Shown: positions 24,754 through 35,043, counted from the stretch's first letter. The stretch: 64,000 nucleotides of DNA from Nitrosopumilus sp. K4 (GCF_018128925.1 NZ_CP067007.1:1234330-1298329), one strand, 5' to 3'. The notes: generated by a model not told the origin, from the letters alone. Translations and numbers: made by a program.

Positions 24754-25689
24754 ATGAAGATTGTTCAAATCGGAACAGGAGGATGGGGGAAAAACCATAC
24801 CCGTATTTTATCACAGTTAGGAGTTCTTTCTGCAGTATGTGATGCTAACTCAGAGCGCAGTAAAGAATATGGTGAGATGTATTCTGTTAATCATTATACG
24901 TCGCTTGACGATTTACTAAAAACTGAAGAGTTTGATGGTGCATTTGTTGTGACACCCACATCAACACATGCAGAAATTGCTACAAAATTGATAGAAGCAA
25001 AAAAACATGTTTTTGTCGAAAAACCAATGACATACAAATCTGAAGATGGTGTAAAATTAGCTCAACTTGCAGAAAAAAACAAAGTGATACTAACATGTGG
25101 GTATATTGAAAGATTCAATCCTGCAGTAGACATTGTAAAAAATTTTCTTAAAGAAAAAAAATACGGTGAATTAGTAATGTTAGAATTTCATCGTGAAAAT
25201 AGAATGCCACTTCATATCAAAGATGTCGGAATTATTTATGATACGTCAGTTCATGACATAGATACTGCAAATTGGCTATTTGATGATATGCCAGTTGTGG
25301 TGTTTGCTCGTTCAGGGCAGATTAATCATGAGCATGAAGATTTTGCTAATATCATGTTAGGCTACAAAGATAACAAGACAGCAATCATATCATCAAATTG
25401 GATTACACCAAAAAAAGTCAGAACTTTTAGTGCAGTATGTACAGATGCCGTAGTTACTTCAGATTTTATTTCACAAGAGGTTAAAGTTGAAAAAAAGGAA
25501 GACACAGAAATACCCAGAAATGAAAAGAAAGAACCCTTGTTTTTAGAGATTCAAAGCTTCATAGAAGCAATCAAAGGAAACAGCATGCACATAGTAACTG
25601 CTCAACAAGCAGTAAATGTAACAAAAATAGCTGAGGCAGCACTTTTATCTAGTCAGAAAGGTGTTCCTATCTATCTGGATTTAAAATGA
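24754..25689 (+). CDS. Gfo/Idh/MocA-family oxidoreductase
   Basis: A 311-residue NAD-dependent dehydrogenase. The Rossmann motif is QIGTGGWGKNHTRIL at the N terminus, VFVEKPMTYKSEDG carries the EKP motif (about residue 87), and VHDIDTANWLF lies at about residue 167. Such enzymes oxidise or isomerise nucleotide sugars or inositols. The nearby hexapeptide acyltransferase suggests a WbpB/WbpD-like pair for amino-sugar making. It overlaps the Trm112-like gene by 4 bp. Confidence 0.87.
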   Translation: MKIVQIGTGGWGKNHTRILSQLGVLSAVCDANSERSKEYGEMYSVNHYTSLDDLLKTEEFDGAFVVTPTSTHAEIATKLIEAKKHVFVEKPMTYKSEDGVKLAQLAEKNKVILTCGYIERFNPAVDIVKNFLKEKKYGELVMLEFHRENRMPLHIKDVGIIYDTSVHDIDTANWLFDDMPVVVFARSGQINHEHEDFANIMLGYKDNKTAIISSNWITPKKVRTFSAVCTDAVVTSDFISQEVKVEKKEDTEIPRNEKKEPLFLEIQSFIEAIKGNSMHIVTAQQAVNVTKIAEAALLSSQKGVPIYLDLK

Positions 25690-25955
25690 AAAAGACAATG
25701 ATGGACATTTTGGCATGTCCAATTGATAAAAATCATCCTTTAGAGTTATTTGAGATAAAAGAAAAAGACAATTTAGTTTCTGAAGGAGTTTTATTCTGTA
25801 CAAAATGTTCTAGATTTTTTCCAATTATAGAAGAGATTCCAATAATGTTGCCCGATGAGTTAAGAGACAAAAAGCAAGAGATAGAATTTCTAAAAAACTA
25901 CAAAGAGAAATTGCCTGAAAAAATTATTACAAAGGCAAATCCATGGCATTTGTGA
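25686..25955 (+). CDS. Trm112-like zinc protein
   Basis: An 89-residue Trm112/YcaR-like protein with the zinc motif DILACPIDKNHPL and the second pair FCTKCSRFFPI. The IEEIPIMLPDE segment is typical. Trm112 activates methyltransferases for tRNA, rRNA and translation factors; the bacterial YcaR type is often found beside cell-envelope genes. Here it is embedded in a sugar-type operon, so either role is possible. Confidence 0.8.
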   Translation: MKKTMMDILACPIDKNHPLELFEIKEKDNLVSEGVLFCTKCSRFFPIIEEIPIMLPDELRDKKQEIEFLKNYKEKLPEKIITKANPWHL

Positions 25956-25960
25956 TATAA

Positions 25961-26437
25961 TTGGTAACAAACTATATTTCTGAAAAAGCAAAGATTGGAG
26001 ACAATACAAAAATTTGGCATTTTTCATATATTGGTGATGGTGTAGAGATTGGAAAAAATGTAAAGATTGGCTCTCTTGTTCATATAGATTACAACGTAAA
26101 GATTGGAGACAACACAAAGATAGAAGGACAAGCATACATTCCTCCTTTATCAAGAATCGGAAACGACGTATTCATAGGACCAGCAGCTGTTTTAACAAAC
26201 GATCCTTATCCAATGTGCGATAAAATGATTGGCGTGACAATTGAAGATAATGCAATAATTGGAGCTAGAGCAGTAATCAAGGCAGGAGTCACTATTGGAA
26301 AAAATAGTGTGGTTTCAATGGGTGCAGTAGTTACAAGAGATGTTCCTGAAAATACTGTGGTAATTGGAGTACCAGCAACAATTCGATATACAAGAGAAGA
26401 ATATGATAAAAAGCAAAAAAAATGGTTAGAAAGTTAA
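25961..26437 (+). CDS. Left-handed beta-helix (hexapeptide) acyltransferase
   Basis: A 158-residue hexapeptide-repeat protein: many [LIV]-G-x4 units such as AKIGDNTKIWHFSYIGDGVEIG and VTIGKNSVVSMGAVVTRDVP. The FSYIGDGVEIG and YPMCD features resemble WbpD/WlbB-type sugar N-acetyltransferases. It probably acetylates an amino group on a nucleotide sugar. The start is TTG. It ends the operon and overlaps the convergent small membrane gene by 4 bp. Confidence 0.86.
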   Translation: MVTNYISEKAKIGDNTKIWHFSYIGDGVEIGKNVKIGSLVHIDYNVKIGDNTKIEGQAYIPPLSRIGNDVFIGPAAVLTNDPYPMCDKMIGVTIEDNAIIGARAVIKAGVTIGKNSVVSMGAVVTRDVPENTVVIGVPATIRYTREEYDKKQKKWLES

Positions 26438-26664
26438 GAACTCACTTCTTTTTTGAAAATCCAATTTTTCAATTTTGATAAAATCAAAATCCAAATCACA
26501 ACTAAGATTATTGCAATAACAGCTTTAATGGCAGACGACAAAAACCAATTTAGATCACCAAACCCAGTAATGGAAATAGGACCCAAAATCATAACAACGA
26601 TTCCACCACCAATTAAAATTAGTATCCACATTCCAAATAGAAAACCAAACAATCCCGATTTCAA
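26434..26664 (-). CDS. Small two-helix membrane protein
   Basis: A 76-residue protein with two predicted membrane helices (about residues 5-30 and 43-65) and a basic C terminus. No known motif. It overlaps the glycosyl phosphotransferase gene by 4 bp and is probably translated with it, which suggests an accessory membrane role in glycan synthesis. Confidence 0.65.
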   Translation of the reverse strand: MKSGLFGFLFGMWILILIGGGIVVMILGPISITGFGDLNWFLSSAIKAVIAIILVVIWILILSKLKNWIFKKEVSS

Positions 26665-27653
26665 ATTTGTACTCCCATCAAAAAGGCAGTAATTATTCCC
26701 AGTATTCCCGAAAAAAAGGCCAATTTGAAAATTGCATATCCGACTTGCTTTTCAGTCATAGGCCCACCTGCAAGAATTAATCGTACAAGTGTTACAGGAG
26801 CAGTTTTGTCATTAGTTGCTTTTAGTCTAAACTGCTCATCATGTTCTACAGGTTTTCCTTTGATTTGTCTATGTTCTACAATTCTTTTTACACTTGATAA
26901 AAACAAAAAGGAGTTTATCACAGCAGGCAATAGGCATACCGCTGCCACAATTTCTATTTGTCCTACAATTGCAATAGAGCCATACATAGCTCCCAAAGTC
27001 AGAGCCCCAGAATCACCTGGAAAAATTTTACTTGGAATTTTATGGTATTTGTAAAAGGCCAAAGAAACAAAAGCCAATGTCAGACTAACAATTGCCATTT
27101 CATAATTTGTTAAAATAAATAATGCAACACTTAGAGAAAAGCTTGTAATAGTCATAAATCCACTTGCGACACCATTTAAAACATCAATAGAATTTAGTGT
27201 ATTTCCAGTAATTGGAATCATCAATACAATAACTCCCAAATACAATACAGGGATCTGTACTTCGCCAAACAATGGAAAAGCCAGATCAGAATCATATGCT
27301 CCAAGTATTATTATGGGTGTTGCAGCAATAGCAAGCGTAACAGGTTTAAACCAACCTCCCATAACTTTTCTATCATCAACATAACCAATCAAAAATGCAA
27401 GAAAAGTTGTAATCATTATTGCTAAGATTTCATTTGATTGGAAAAATCCATACAAAACAATTTCAGACACAATAATTCCTAAAATTATGGAAGGTCCACC
27501 TGGCCTTACAACCATCACGTCTTCTTTTTTATTCATATCTTTTACAGCAATTTTTCTTTTTTCTAAATAATTGATCAAGGGAGGTGTTGAGAAATATACA
27601 GTAAAAAATGCAACAGCACATGATAGAATAGCTGGAATGGTTAGTTCGGTCAA
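26661..27653 (-). CDS. Glycosyl-1-phosphate transferase (MraY/GPT/AglH-like)
   Basis: A 330-residue polytopic membrane protein of the family that transfers a sugar-1-phosphate to a polyprenyl phosphate. Visible features are the catalytic Asp pair in FLIGYVDDRKVMGG (about residue 90), NSIDVLNGVASG (about 156) and IPSKIFPGDSGALTLGA (about 210). The likely lipid acceptor is dolichyl phosphate and the likely product starts N-glycans of surface proteins. It sits next to the amino-sugar gene set on the other strand and overlaps the Hel308 gene by 4 bp. Confidence 0.88.
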   Translation of the reverse strand: MTELTIPAILSCAVAFFTVYFSTPPLINYLEKRKIAVKDMNKKEDVMVVRPGGPSIILGIIVSEIVLYGFFQSNEILAIMITTFLAFLIGYVDDRKVMGGWFKPVTLAIAATPIIILGAYDSDLAFPLFGEVQIPVLYLGVIVLMIPITGNTLNSIDVLNGVASGFMTITSFSLSVALFILTNYEMAIVSLTLAFVSLAFYKYHKIPSKIFPGDSGALTLGAMYGSIAIVGQIEIVAAVCLLPAVINSFLFLSSVKRIVEHRQIKGKPVEHDEQFRLKATNDKTAPVTLVRLILAGGPMTEKQVGYAIFKLAFFSGILGIITAFLMGVQI

Positions 27654-29779
27654 TATCTTACCTTTCGTAATTCTGTCTTTATGTTATCTGCAAGGGTTGA
27701 ACCAATTTTATCAATTTCTGCTAATTTTTTAACCGGAATTTTTGCAAGATCGTCTAAAGTTTTGACTCCATGTTTAAAGAGGACTCGTGCTCTGACTCTG
27801 CCTATTCCCTTTATTCTGACCAGATCAAGTAATTCCTCTCTTATTCCATAAACTATTCTTTTTCTAAGATCAGACAGCTCATCTAGAAGATCTGCCCTCT
27901 CTACATGTTTTGATATTTCACGTAGGCAATAAGATAGCCAATCAGCAGTTTCAACCATTCTATGCATATCACCAGACTCTATTCCAAGACTATCAGATAG
28001 AGATAATTCAGATGATTCAGTAATCCACGCCTGAAGGGCAAGTAAACTCCTTGAACAGTCATATTCAGAAATTGGCTCTAATAATTCTGAAGTATGATTT
28101 TCAATCATCACACTAGCAGTTTCATAATCTTTATTCCTCATAGAGAATTTTGGAAAGAATTCCTCACAATTTGAAATAAGATGTAAAAATCCAAAAGTAT
28201 GTTTTTTGTTTTTTGAAACACTCTCAATTGAATCTCTAAAATAAGTTGCAGTTAGTGGATCGATGTAAAGCATAGATGTCTTTTTTCCAAATTCAGTTGC
28301 AGCATATCTTTCGCCTTTTTTGATAATCAAATATTGACTAGATAAGAATCTCAATGAGATATCAATTGCAAATTTTAATGTTGGTTTCCTTGATTGACGT
28401 CCACCAAGAGTTTGCAGAAAAAAGTCTAAAATTTCTTCTTTTTTAATTCCAGGAGTAGTAACAACTACGCTAAGAATATGAGTTCGAAGTGATTTGTCAT
28501 CTGTAATTTTTGAGATTATTGGTTCTGGTTCTCCATGAATGTAATATTCAATCAAATCTTCAGTGTTACCATTGCCAACAATTATTGCTTCGCCATAATC
28601 ATCATATTGAGGCCTACCAGCTCTTCCACAAAGCTGTTTGTATTCTAAAACACTGATGGGCCTATTTGCTCCAACTTTTGCATTATACCTATTGATGTTT
28701 GAAATCACAACTCTTCTTGCAGGTAGATTTACACCTGCAGCCAAAGTTGGTGTAGACGACAAAAGTTTTATCGTCCCTTTTCTAAATTCAGATTCAACAA
28801 TTTCTCTACAATTTTGATTTAATCCTGCATGATGAAATGCAACTCCTTTTTTAACTAGTGTTGCTAGTGTTTTAACCAAGTCAGTATGTTCATTTTTTGC
28901 AAGAATTTGTTTTGAAATTTTTTCAAGTTCTTTACTTTCTTTTGTTTCTAAAAATTTAGATATTGCATCTGATGCTTTGGTGGCAAGTGATTTTGAACGT
29001 GTTCTAGTCTCAGCAAATACCAGAGATTGGCCTCCATCTTTGACTGACTGTATTCCTAGATCAATAGGAGTTCCTCTAACGCTACGTTCAACCTCAAATT
29101 TAGTTCCATCATTCATTACTACCTCACCTGCATCACATACACCTTCTGACAATGGAACAGGTCTCCAATTATTTTCCACTAATGTGCAATCAAGCCATTC
29201 AGAGAGTTCATCAGAATTTGTAATAGTTGCACTCAAACCAACAATTTGGGGTTTGTTTTCCAATAATTTCAGTTTAGTTAGAATCATTTCAAGTGTAGGT
29301 CCTCGATTATCATCTCCGATCAAATGAACCTCATCAGCAATCACCAAACCAATATCATCGATCCATTCGATCCCATGACGTATAATAGAGTCCATTTTCT
29401 CATTTGTCAGAACCAAGATGTCGCTTTTTTCTAAATTTTTTTCAATGTTTTCAAAATCTCCAGTAGATATCCCTACTTTGATCTTTTTTCCTAATGGAAT
29501 TTTTTCTAATTTTTTAAATTCTGAAAATTTTTCTGCAGCTAATGCACGAAGAGGGCTAAGATAGATGATTTTACCTTTGTTTTTTGAAAGATAGTTCAGC
29601 ATTGCTAATATAGCAATCAATGTTTTTCCACTTGCAGTAGGTGCTGACACTAGAACACTGGTTCCACCTAGCAATCCAGATTTGATGCAATCAGCTTGTG
29701 GTGGGTATAGTTTCTCAAATCCTTCAGCTAAAAGAAAATCGATTGCAGATTTAGGAAGTTCTAATTTTTCTATTTTCAT
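27650..29779 (-). CDS. Hel308-type superfamily 2 DNA helicase
   Basis: A 709-residue ATP-dependent helicase of the Ski2/Hel308 type, thought to act at stalled replication forks. Visible motifs are the Q region FEKLYPPQADCI, Walker A VSAPTASGKT, DEVHLIGD (DExH), LSATITN, HHAGLNQNCR, STPTLAAGVNLPARRV and QLCGRAGRPQYDD. The C terminus holds two helix-hairpin-helix segments (RIKGIGRVRARVLF and EIDKIGSTLADNI), as in Hel308. It overlaps the MCM gene by 4 bp, which supports co-expression with the replicative helicase. Confidence 0.92.
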   Translation of the reverse strand: MKIEKLELPKSAIDFLLAEGFEKLYPPQADCIKSGLLGGTSVLVSAPTASGKTLIAILAMLNYLSKNKGKIIYLSPLRALAAEKFSEFKKLEKIPLGKKIKVGISTGDFENIEKNLEKSDILVLTNEKMDSIIRHGIEWIDDIGLVIADEVHLIGDDNRGPTLEMILTKLKLLENKPQIVGLSATITNSDELSEWLDCTLVENNWRPVPLSEGVCDAGEVVMNDGTKFEVERSVRGTPIDLGIQSVKDGGQSLVFAETRTRSKSLATKASDAISKFLETKESKELEKISKQILAKNEHTDLVKTLATLVKKGVAFHHAGLNQNCREIVESEFRKGTIKLLSSTPTLAAGVNLPARRVVISNINRYNAKVGANRPISVLEYKQLCGRAGRPQYDDYGEAIIVGNGNTEDLIEYYIHGEPEPIISKITDDKSLRTHILSVVVTTPGIKKEEILDFFLQTLGGRQSRKPTLKFAIDISLRFLSSQYLIIKKGERYAATEFGKKTSMLYIDPLTATYFRDSIESVSKNKKHTFGFLHLISNCEEFFPKFSMRNKDYETASVMIENHTSELLEPISEYDCSRSLLALQAWITESSELSLSDSLGIESGDMHRMVETADWLSYCLREISKHVERADLLDELSDLRKRIVYGIREELLDLVRIKGIGRVRARVLFKHGVKTLDDLAKIPVKKLAEIDKIGSTLADNIKTELRKVRY

Positions 29780-31860
29780 ACTCGGTTATAATGACCGGGT
29801 TTTGATTCATAAATAGATGCTTCGCGGAGCATTCTTCGAATATAGTTTCTTGCTTCTTCTTCAGTAAACTTTTCAGTTTTTTCAAGTTCTTTAACAAATT
29901 CTCTTTCCTCCACTGCAACCTTGTTGTCTCCCTCTAGAGATTTTAGAACATCCATGAATAATTGCATCTTTGAAACTTCACTTCTTGGCCTTCCTTGTAA
30001 GACACCCAAATCAACTTTTCCAGTGTTTACATCAACTCCTGCGTCTTTTAGCATGCTTTCAATAAGATAGATTGCACGCTCAGCATCCTCCTCTTCTACT
30101 CTATCTTTCATAAGCAATCTTGCTCTTGCAGTAGCAAGTCTGATTATACCTCCAAGTTGTCTTGGGGTTACAGTAATCATCTCCTCAGATTCTACATTTC
30201 TCATCTGAAGATAATAATCGAGAATTTTTTCCTCTGCTTCCTTTGTAAGATTTGGTGATCCTCTTTTGGAATATGCTAGATATTTTGTAAGCAAATCAAC
30301 ATCAATTACATTTCTTCTATCGGCACCCTGTGGAGTGTGTAGTTCAATGATATGTCTAGCTATTCGTTCATCCTTTTCTCTTCCAGGAATATCTCTTACA
30401 ACAAATATCAGGTCAAATCTGGTCAATAATGGAATTGGAAGGTTAACATTTTCTGTGATGTTTTTGAATGGATCATATTTTCCATACATAGGGTTTGCTG
30501 CAGCAAGAATCGATGTTCGTGCATTCAGTGTAGCAACAATACCGCCTTTTGCAATACTTGCAGATTGTTGTTCCATAACTTCATGAAGTGCACTTCGATC
30601 TTCAGGTTTCATTTTATCAAATTCATCTATACAAACTAATCCTTGATCACCTAGAACTACAGCGCCGGCCTCTAACATCATAATTCCGGTTTTATCACGA
30701 ACTACAGCTGCGGTAAGTCCTGCAGCTGTTGAACCTCTACCAGAAGTGTAAAGACCTCGTGGTGCAATTCTTGCACAAAACTTTAGCATTTCACTTTTTG
30801 CAGTACCTGGATCACCAACAAGAAATACGTTAATGTCACCCCTTATCTTACTACCATCACCTAATGATTTTTGATTAGAACCCACTATCAAAAGTAAAAT
30901 TGCTTCTTTGATCAGAGACTGTCCTTGGATGTGAGGTGCAAATGAATCAATTAGTCTATGATAAACATCAGGACTTTGTCCTAATGCCTTGATGAGTTTT
31001 TCATCTTCAGGAGATATCTCTTCTCTTTCAATTTTTCTCGATGTTTTATCTCCTCTACCACCCAAAAATTCAATGTTATTTCCTTCAATTCTTAATCTAT
31101 ACAATCCACTATGTCCACGAGTTACACCTGAAACTGATTCTTGTTCTACTCTAACTATACCTGTAAGAATAATTCTATCACCAGGTCTTGCATTATCTAC
31201 TAGATCCTGTCTAATTGTCACATCAATATAGTGAGGAAGTTGACCTGGAGGTAGATCCTCAGGAAGCTCCTGTAATCTGAGAATTTGAAAATCAATAAAT
31301 TTGCTAGACTCAGGTTTTAACTCAAAATCTCTTTGTTTACAATTTGGGTTATCACAAACTACTGGAACCTTAACATCCATTCCTTTTAGTTGTACAACTT
31401 TGGTAGTATGTTCATCAGGACATACAAAGATCAATTCTTTTGCAAGTGGTTTAACTTCTGATGCTCTGACTACCATTCCTGAAACACTGGTAATTTTTCC
31501 AATTGTCTCAGCATTGATTTGTCTGAGACTTCGTTGTAAAGGATAGTTTACTAGTCTAACTCTGACTTCATCTTTGATCTTTTCAGCATAATCTGGAAAT
31601 CTTGTTTGAAGAGCTTCTTTTATTGCTCTAGAGAATGCATTTAAAATTCTGTCTGGATCTTCTGAAAATAAAATTTCTATTTCAGGTTCTAAGACCAAGT
31701 CATTATAATCAACTAAAATGAATTTAACGCCTTTGGGCATCATTTCATCAATTGCTTCTACATACTTGTAATTACCAGACTTGTCTTTGAATCGTGTAAG
31801 GAATTCTTTTACTTTATCAGATAATGCAGATTCTGTGTAAGTACTTTGTACTCTACTCAT
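29776..31860 (-). CDS. mcm: Replicative DNA helicase MCM
   Basis: A 694-residue MCM hexamer subunit. The N-terminal domain has a zinc site (CPDEH and CDNPNCKQRDF) and a beta-hairpin region. The AAA+ core has Walker A GDPGTAKSEMLKF, Walker B GLVCIDEFDKMKPEDR, sensor 1 ILAAANP and the arginine finger LLTRFDLIF. A C-terminal winged-helix part follows. It unwinds DNA at forks with GINS. The order gins-mcm-hel308 with 4- to 8-bp overlaps makes one operon. Confidence 0.97.
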   Translation of the reverse strand: MSRVQSTYTESALSDKVKEFLTRFKDKSGNYKYVEAIDEMMPKGVKFILVDYNDLVLEPEIEILFSEDPDRILNAFSRAIKEALQTRFPDYAEKIKDEVRVRLVNYPLQRSLRQINAETIGKITSVSGMVVRASEVKPLAKELIFVCPDEHTTKVVQLKGMDVKVPVVCDNPNCKQRDFELKPESSKFIDFQILRLQELPEDLPPGQLPHYIDVTIRQDLVDNARPGDRIILTGIVRVEQESVSGVTRGHSGLYRLRIEGNNIEFLGGRGDKTSRKIEREEISPEDEKLIKALGQSPDVYHRLIDSFAPHIQGQSLIKEAILLLIVGSNQKSLGDGSKIRGDINVFLVGDPGTAKSEMLKFCARIAPRGLYTSGRGSTAAGLTAAVVRDKTGIMMLEAGAVVLGDQGLVCIDEFDKMKPEDRSALHEVMEQQSASIAKGGIVATLNARTSILAAANPMYGKYDPFKNITENVNLPIPLLTRFDLIFVVRDIPGREKDERIARHIIELHTPQGADRRNVIDVDLLTKYLAYSKRGSPNLTKEAEEKILDYYLQMRNVESEEMITVTPRQLGGIIRLATARARLLMKDRVEEEDAERAIYLIESMLKDAGVDVNTGKVDLGVLQGRPRSEVSKMQLFMDVLKSLEGDNKVAVEEREFVKELEKTEKFTEEEARNYIRRMLREASIYESKPGHYNRV

Positions 31861-32404
31861 TTATTCCACCTCTAATTTGTTTTTCAAATTCTTGACTATT
31901 TTCATAAATGGATTTAAAGAATACAACTTCTTCAACTGTTAATTTATTGTAAAGATCCGATGTAAGTTTAATAGAGTCAGCAAGTTTTACTAGTTTTCCT
32001 CTTCTCATTCTAAACAATTCCAGCATTATACTTTCAACATGATTATAGTCATCACGTTGAAGATCTTTCATTGTTTGTTTTAGTTTGATATAGAAATGAG
32101 GATCTAGTGTAGATAGTTGATATTCCCCAATCATTTTTTCTTTTGATAATGCCTGCTTTAGTTCAGTAATCATATCTGGAGAATCCAAAGTGCCCAGATT
32201 GTTATCGGCAATTGTTTTTCCTATCCACTGAGGCAGGTTTAGAACTTCACCTTGAGCACCTTCAATTTTAATTCCAGATACATTGAATTTTACATCTTGG
32301 TTTAAAGTAATTTTAGCATCCTTTAGACCATATCCTATACTATGCAATTTTTCTACTTTTTCTATTTCCATGGTAAGATCACTTTTTGTCACAAAGTTCC
32401 ACAT
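31853..32404 (-). CDS. GINS complex subunit (Gins23-like)
   Basis: A 183-residue protein of the GINS family. The N-terminal beta domain contains GEVLNLPQWIGKTIADNNL (about residues 52-70) and the C-terminal half is helical (FRMRRGKLVKLA). This beta-then-alpha order is the Gins23 (Psf2/3) type rather than the Gins51 type. GINS joins MCM to other fork proteins. The start could also be the ATG at 32371. It overlaps mcm by 8 bp and is divergent from rfcS. Confidence 0.85.
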   Translation of the reverse strand: MWNFVTKSDLTMEIEKVEKLHSIGYGLKDAKITLNQDVKFNVSGIKIEGAQGEVLNLPQWIGKTIADNNLGTLDSPDMITELKQALSKEKMIGEYQLSTLDPHFYIKLKQTMKDLQRDDYNHVESIMLELFRMRRGKLVKLADSIKLTSDLYNKLTVEEVVFFKSIYENSQEFEKQIRGGINE

Positions 32405-32565
32405 GTATCGGATCGATCAATTCTCTTCACCATTTTGTGAGATCAATTGATCCTAATTAATCAGAGGCTGATCGCGCATAGTTTTTGGCAAACGATGATT
32501 TTAATTTGCTGTATTACACAATAACCAATTCGGATTTATTAATGGGTATCAAACCTAGTGTACTC

Positions 32566-33516
32566 ATGTCATCTACTGGAATGTGGGTTGAAAAATACAG
32601 ACCTCAAAAACTATCTGAAGTTGTTAATCAGACAGACATCATTGGAAGTTTAGAAGCTCTTATCAAAGATCCAACGGATATGCCACACCTGTTGTTTTCA
32701 GGATCTGCAGGAGTGGGAAAAACTACCACTGCATTATGTATCGCAAGACAAGTTCTAGGAGATTATGTTAGAGATTATACCTTAGAATTAAACGCATCAG
32801 ATGAAAGAGGAATCGGAATGGTTAGGGAAAAAGTAAAGAAATTCTCACGGTATGCAGGAATGGCAGACGTTCCATTCAAAATAATAATTTTAGATGAAGC
32901 TGATGAAATGACAGCCGATGCTCAAACTGCTTTAAGAAGGATTATTGAAGATACTGCCAAATATTGTAGATTTATCTTAATTGCAAATAATATATCTAAA
33001 ATCATAGATCCTATACAAAGCAGATGTGCAACCTTCAAGTTTACATCCATACCCGAAGAGGATGTGATTTCTCATCTTGAAACAATTGCCAAAAAAGAAA
33101 AAGTAAAGGCAGAAAAAAAGGGCCTCAAAGCAATTTACGATTATTCAGAAGGGGATCTTAGACATGCCATTAATTTGATGCAAGCAACTGCCAGCATAGG
33201 TGCTATTACTGAAGAACATGTCAAAGCATCAGCAGGATTAACAAAAACAACTGATGTTGATGAGATTTTGAAAACTGCACTTACTGGAAAAATCGCAGAG
33301 GCCAGAGAAAAAATGATTGAACTCATCAAAGTTTATGGAATGTCCGAATCTGATTTTCTAAAATATCTAAACTCTGCAGTTTTCAAATCTAAACATGATA
33401 AATTATCAGACATTTTAGAGGTTATTGCAAAATATGATTATAGAATTCTAGTGGGAGCGAATCCAGAAATTCAGTTATCTGCATTGTTAGCAGAGTTAGG
33501 AAGAATAGAAAATTAA
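32566..33516 (+). CDS. rfcS: Replication factor C small subunit
   Basis: A 316-residue clamp-loader subunit. Visible motifs are MWVEKYRPQKLSEVV, Walker A SGSAGVGKTTTALC, NASDERGIG, Walker B IILDEADEMT, the SRC-type IQSRCATFKF and QTALRRI. The frame opens at a TTG at 32485, but the ATG at 32566 lies about 26-29 bp after a TTTATTAA box (about 32533-32541), so it is the likely leaderless start. It is expected to form the pentamer with RfcL. Confidence 0.95.
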   Translation: MSSTGMWVEKYRPQKLSEVVNQTDIIGSLEALIKDPTDMPHLLFSGSAGVGKTTTALCIARQVLGDYVRDYTLELNASDERGIGMVREKVKKFSRYAGMADVPFKIIILDEADEMTADAQTALRRIIEDTAKYCRFILIANNISKIIDPIQSRCATFKFTSIPEEDVISHLETIAKKEKVKAEKKGLKAIYDYSEGDLRHAINLMQATASIGAITEEHVKASAGLTKTTDVDEILKTALTGKIAEAREKMIELIKVYGMSESDFLKYLNSAVFKSKHDKLSDILEVIAKYDYRILVGANPEIQLSALLAELGRIEN

Positions 33517-33519
33517 AAG

Positions 33520-33603
33520 CGCAGAGAGAGGGATTTGAACCCCCGTATGCTTGCGCACACAGGCTCTCAAGGCCCGCGCCCTACCGAGCTAGGCGACCTC
33601 TGC
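33520..33603 (-). tRNA. tRNA-Ser (TGA)
   Basis: An 84-nt class II tRNA with acceptor GCAGAGG/TCTCTGC, anticodon stem CGGGC/GCCTG, loop CTTGAGA (anticodon TGA) and a long variable arm (TGTGC-GCAA-GCATA). The discriminator is G, as usual for serine. Its 3' end lies 3 bp beyond the rfcS stop codon on the other strand. Confidence 0.95.
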
Positions 33604-33686
33604 GAAAAGAGTTGGAAATTAGTGATTAAAATTTGTTGATGAAGCAATAATCCAAAATTAAAAAGAAGAAAAAAGAAAGATTTTCT

Positions 33687-34223
33687 TTAATCGTGTGCGT
33701 GTGGATTTGCAGAGCCGCTTTTCATCTCTACAAATGAACCATCTGCTTTCTCATGATATGATTGGTATGATGGTTCAATCAAGATTGCATGTGTTGGACA
33801 TGCTTCTTGGCAGGCCATGCATTGTGTACAATCATGTTCTCTGATTGGCATTGATTTGTCTGTATAATCTAGACGTTCGTCTTGTTCAGTTAGACCGGTT
33901 CCTTCAAAAGTTGCACCATTGACATCTTTTGCAGGAATATCCTTTTCTGTTCTATACCATTGGAAGGTTTGAACTGGACAAACACTCATGCAAGAACCTG
34001 CTGCAACACAAGAATCCCAGTCAACTGCGACTGTTGTTCCGTGGATACCAAGTGGAACTTGTTCTTCTCCACGTGCTTCATATGCTGCTTTGACATCATC
34101 GTTAGAAAATGCCTCACCGTCAGTTCTGCCATTACCCCAAATGAAGTGTTTATTTTCTCCATCTGCGTGTATTGTCTTACCAACTACTTCTAGATTTTCA
34201 ACAAATTTTTCATCTATTGGCAT
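33687..34223 (-). CDS. Two-cluster ferredoxin, Sulfolobus zinc-ferredoxin type (copy A)
   Basis: A 178-residue ferredoxin. The N-terminal extension has His residues (HADGENKHF) and the C terminus ends in NPHAHD; such extensions hold zinc in Sulfolobus ferredoxin. Cluster I reads CVAAGSCMSVCP, with Ala in the place of the second Cys, so it should hold [3Fe-4S]. Cluster II is a complete CTQCMACQEACP for [4Fe-4S]. It would act as a low-potential electron carrier. A tandem paralogue lies just upstream at 34351-34905. Confidence 0.9.
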   Translation of the reverse strand: MPIDEKFVENLEVVGKTIHADGENKHFIWGNGRTDGEAFSNDDVKAAYEARGEEQVPLGIHGTTVAVDWDSCVAAGSCMSVCPVQTFQWYRTEKDIPAKDVNGATFEGTGLTEQDERLDYTDKSMPIREHDCTQCMACQEACPTHAILIEPSYQSYHEKADGSFVEMKSGSANPHAHD

Positions 34224-34350
34224 GTAATGGATTATTTCAAAATATTATTTAAAGCTAGACAAAATTAGTGGAGACTAAATACGAATCAATCGCAGAATTT
34301 GAAAAATTTAGTAAAAAATTTCAATAAATAAAGGAAAGAAAATAATTTTT

Positions 34351-34926
<576 letters not shown>

Positions 34927-35043
34927 TTATTTAAAGCTAGACAGGAATAGATATTAGAAATTAATCGATTTCATTGAATTTTTTTGTAGGAATAAACATC
35001 TTTTCCTTACGTTCATAACGCTGTACAAATAATTTGGATTAAA

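Noticed and set aside
32485..32565. N-terminal extension of the RFC small subunit
   Set aside because: The family starts at the MWVEKYRP region, and a TATTAA-type box lies 26-29 bp before ATG 32566.
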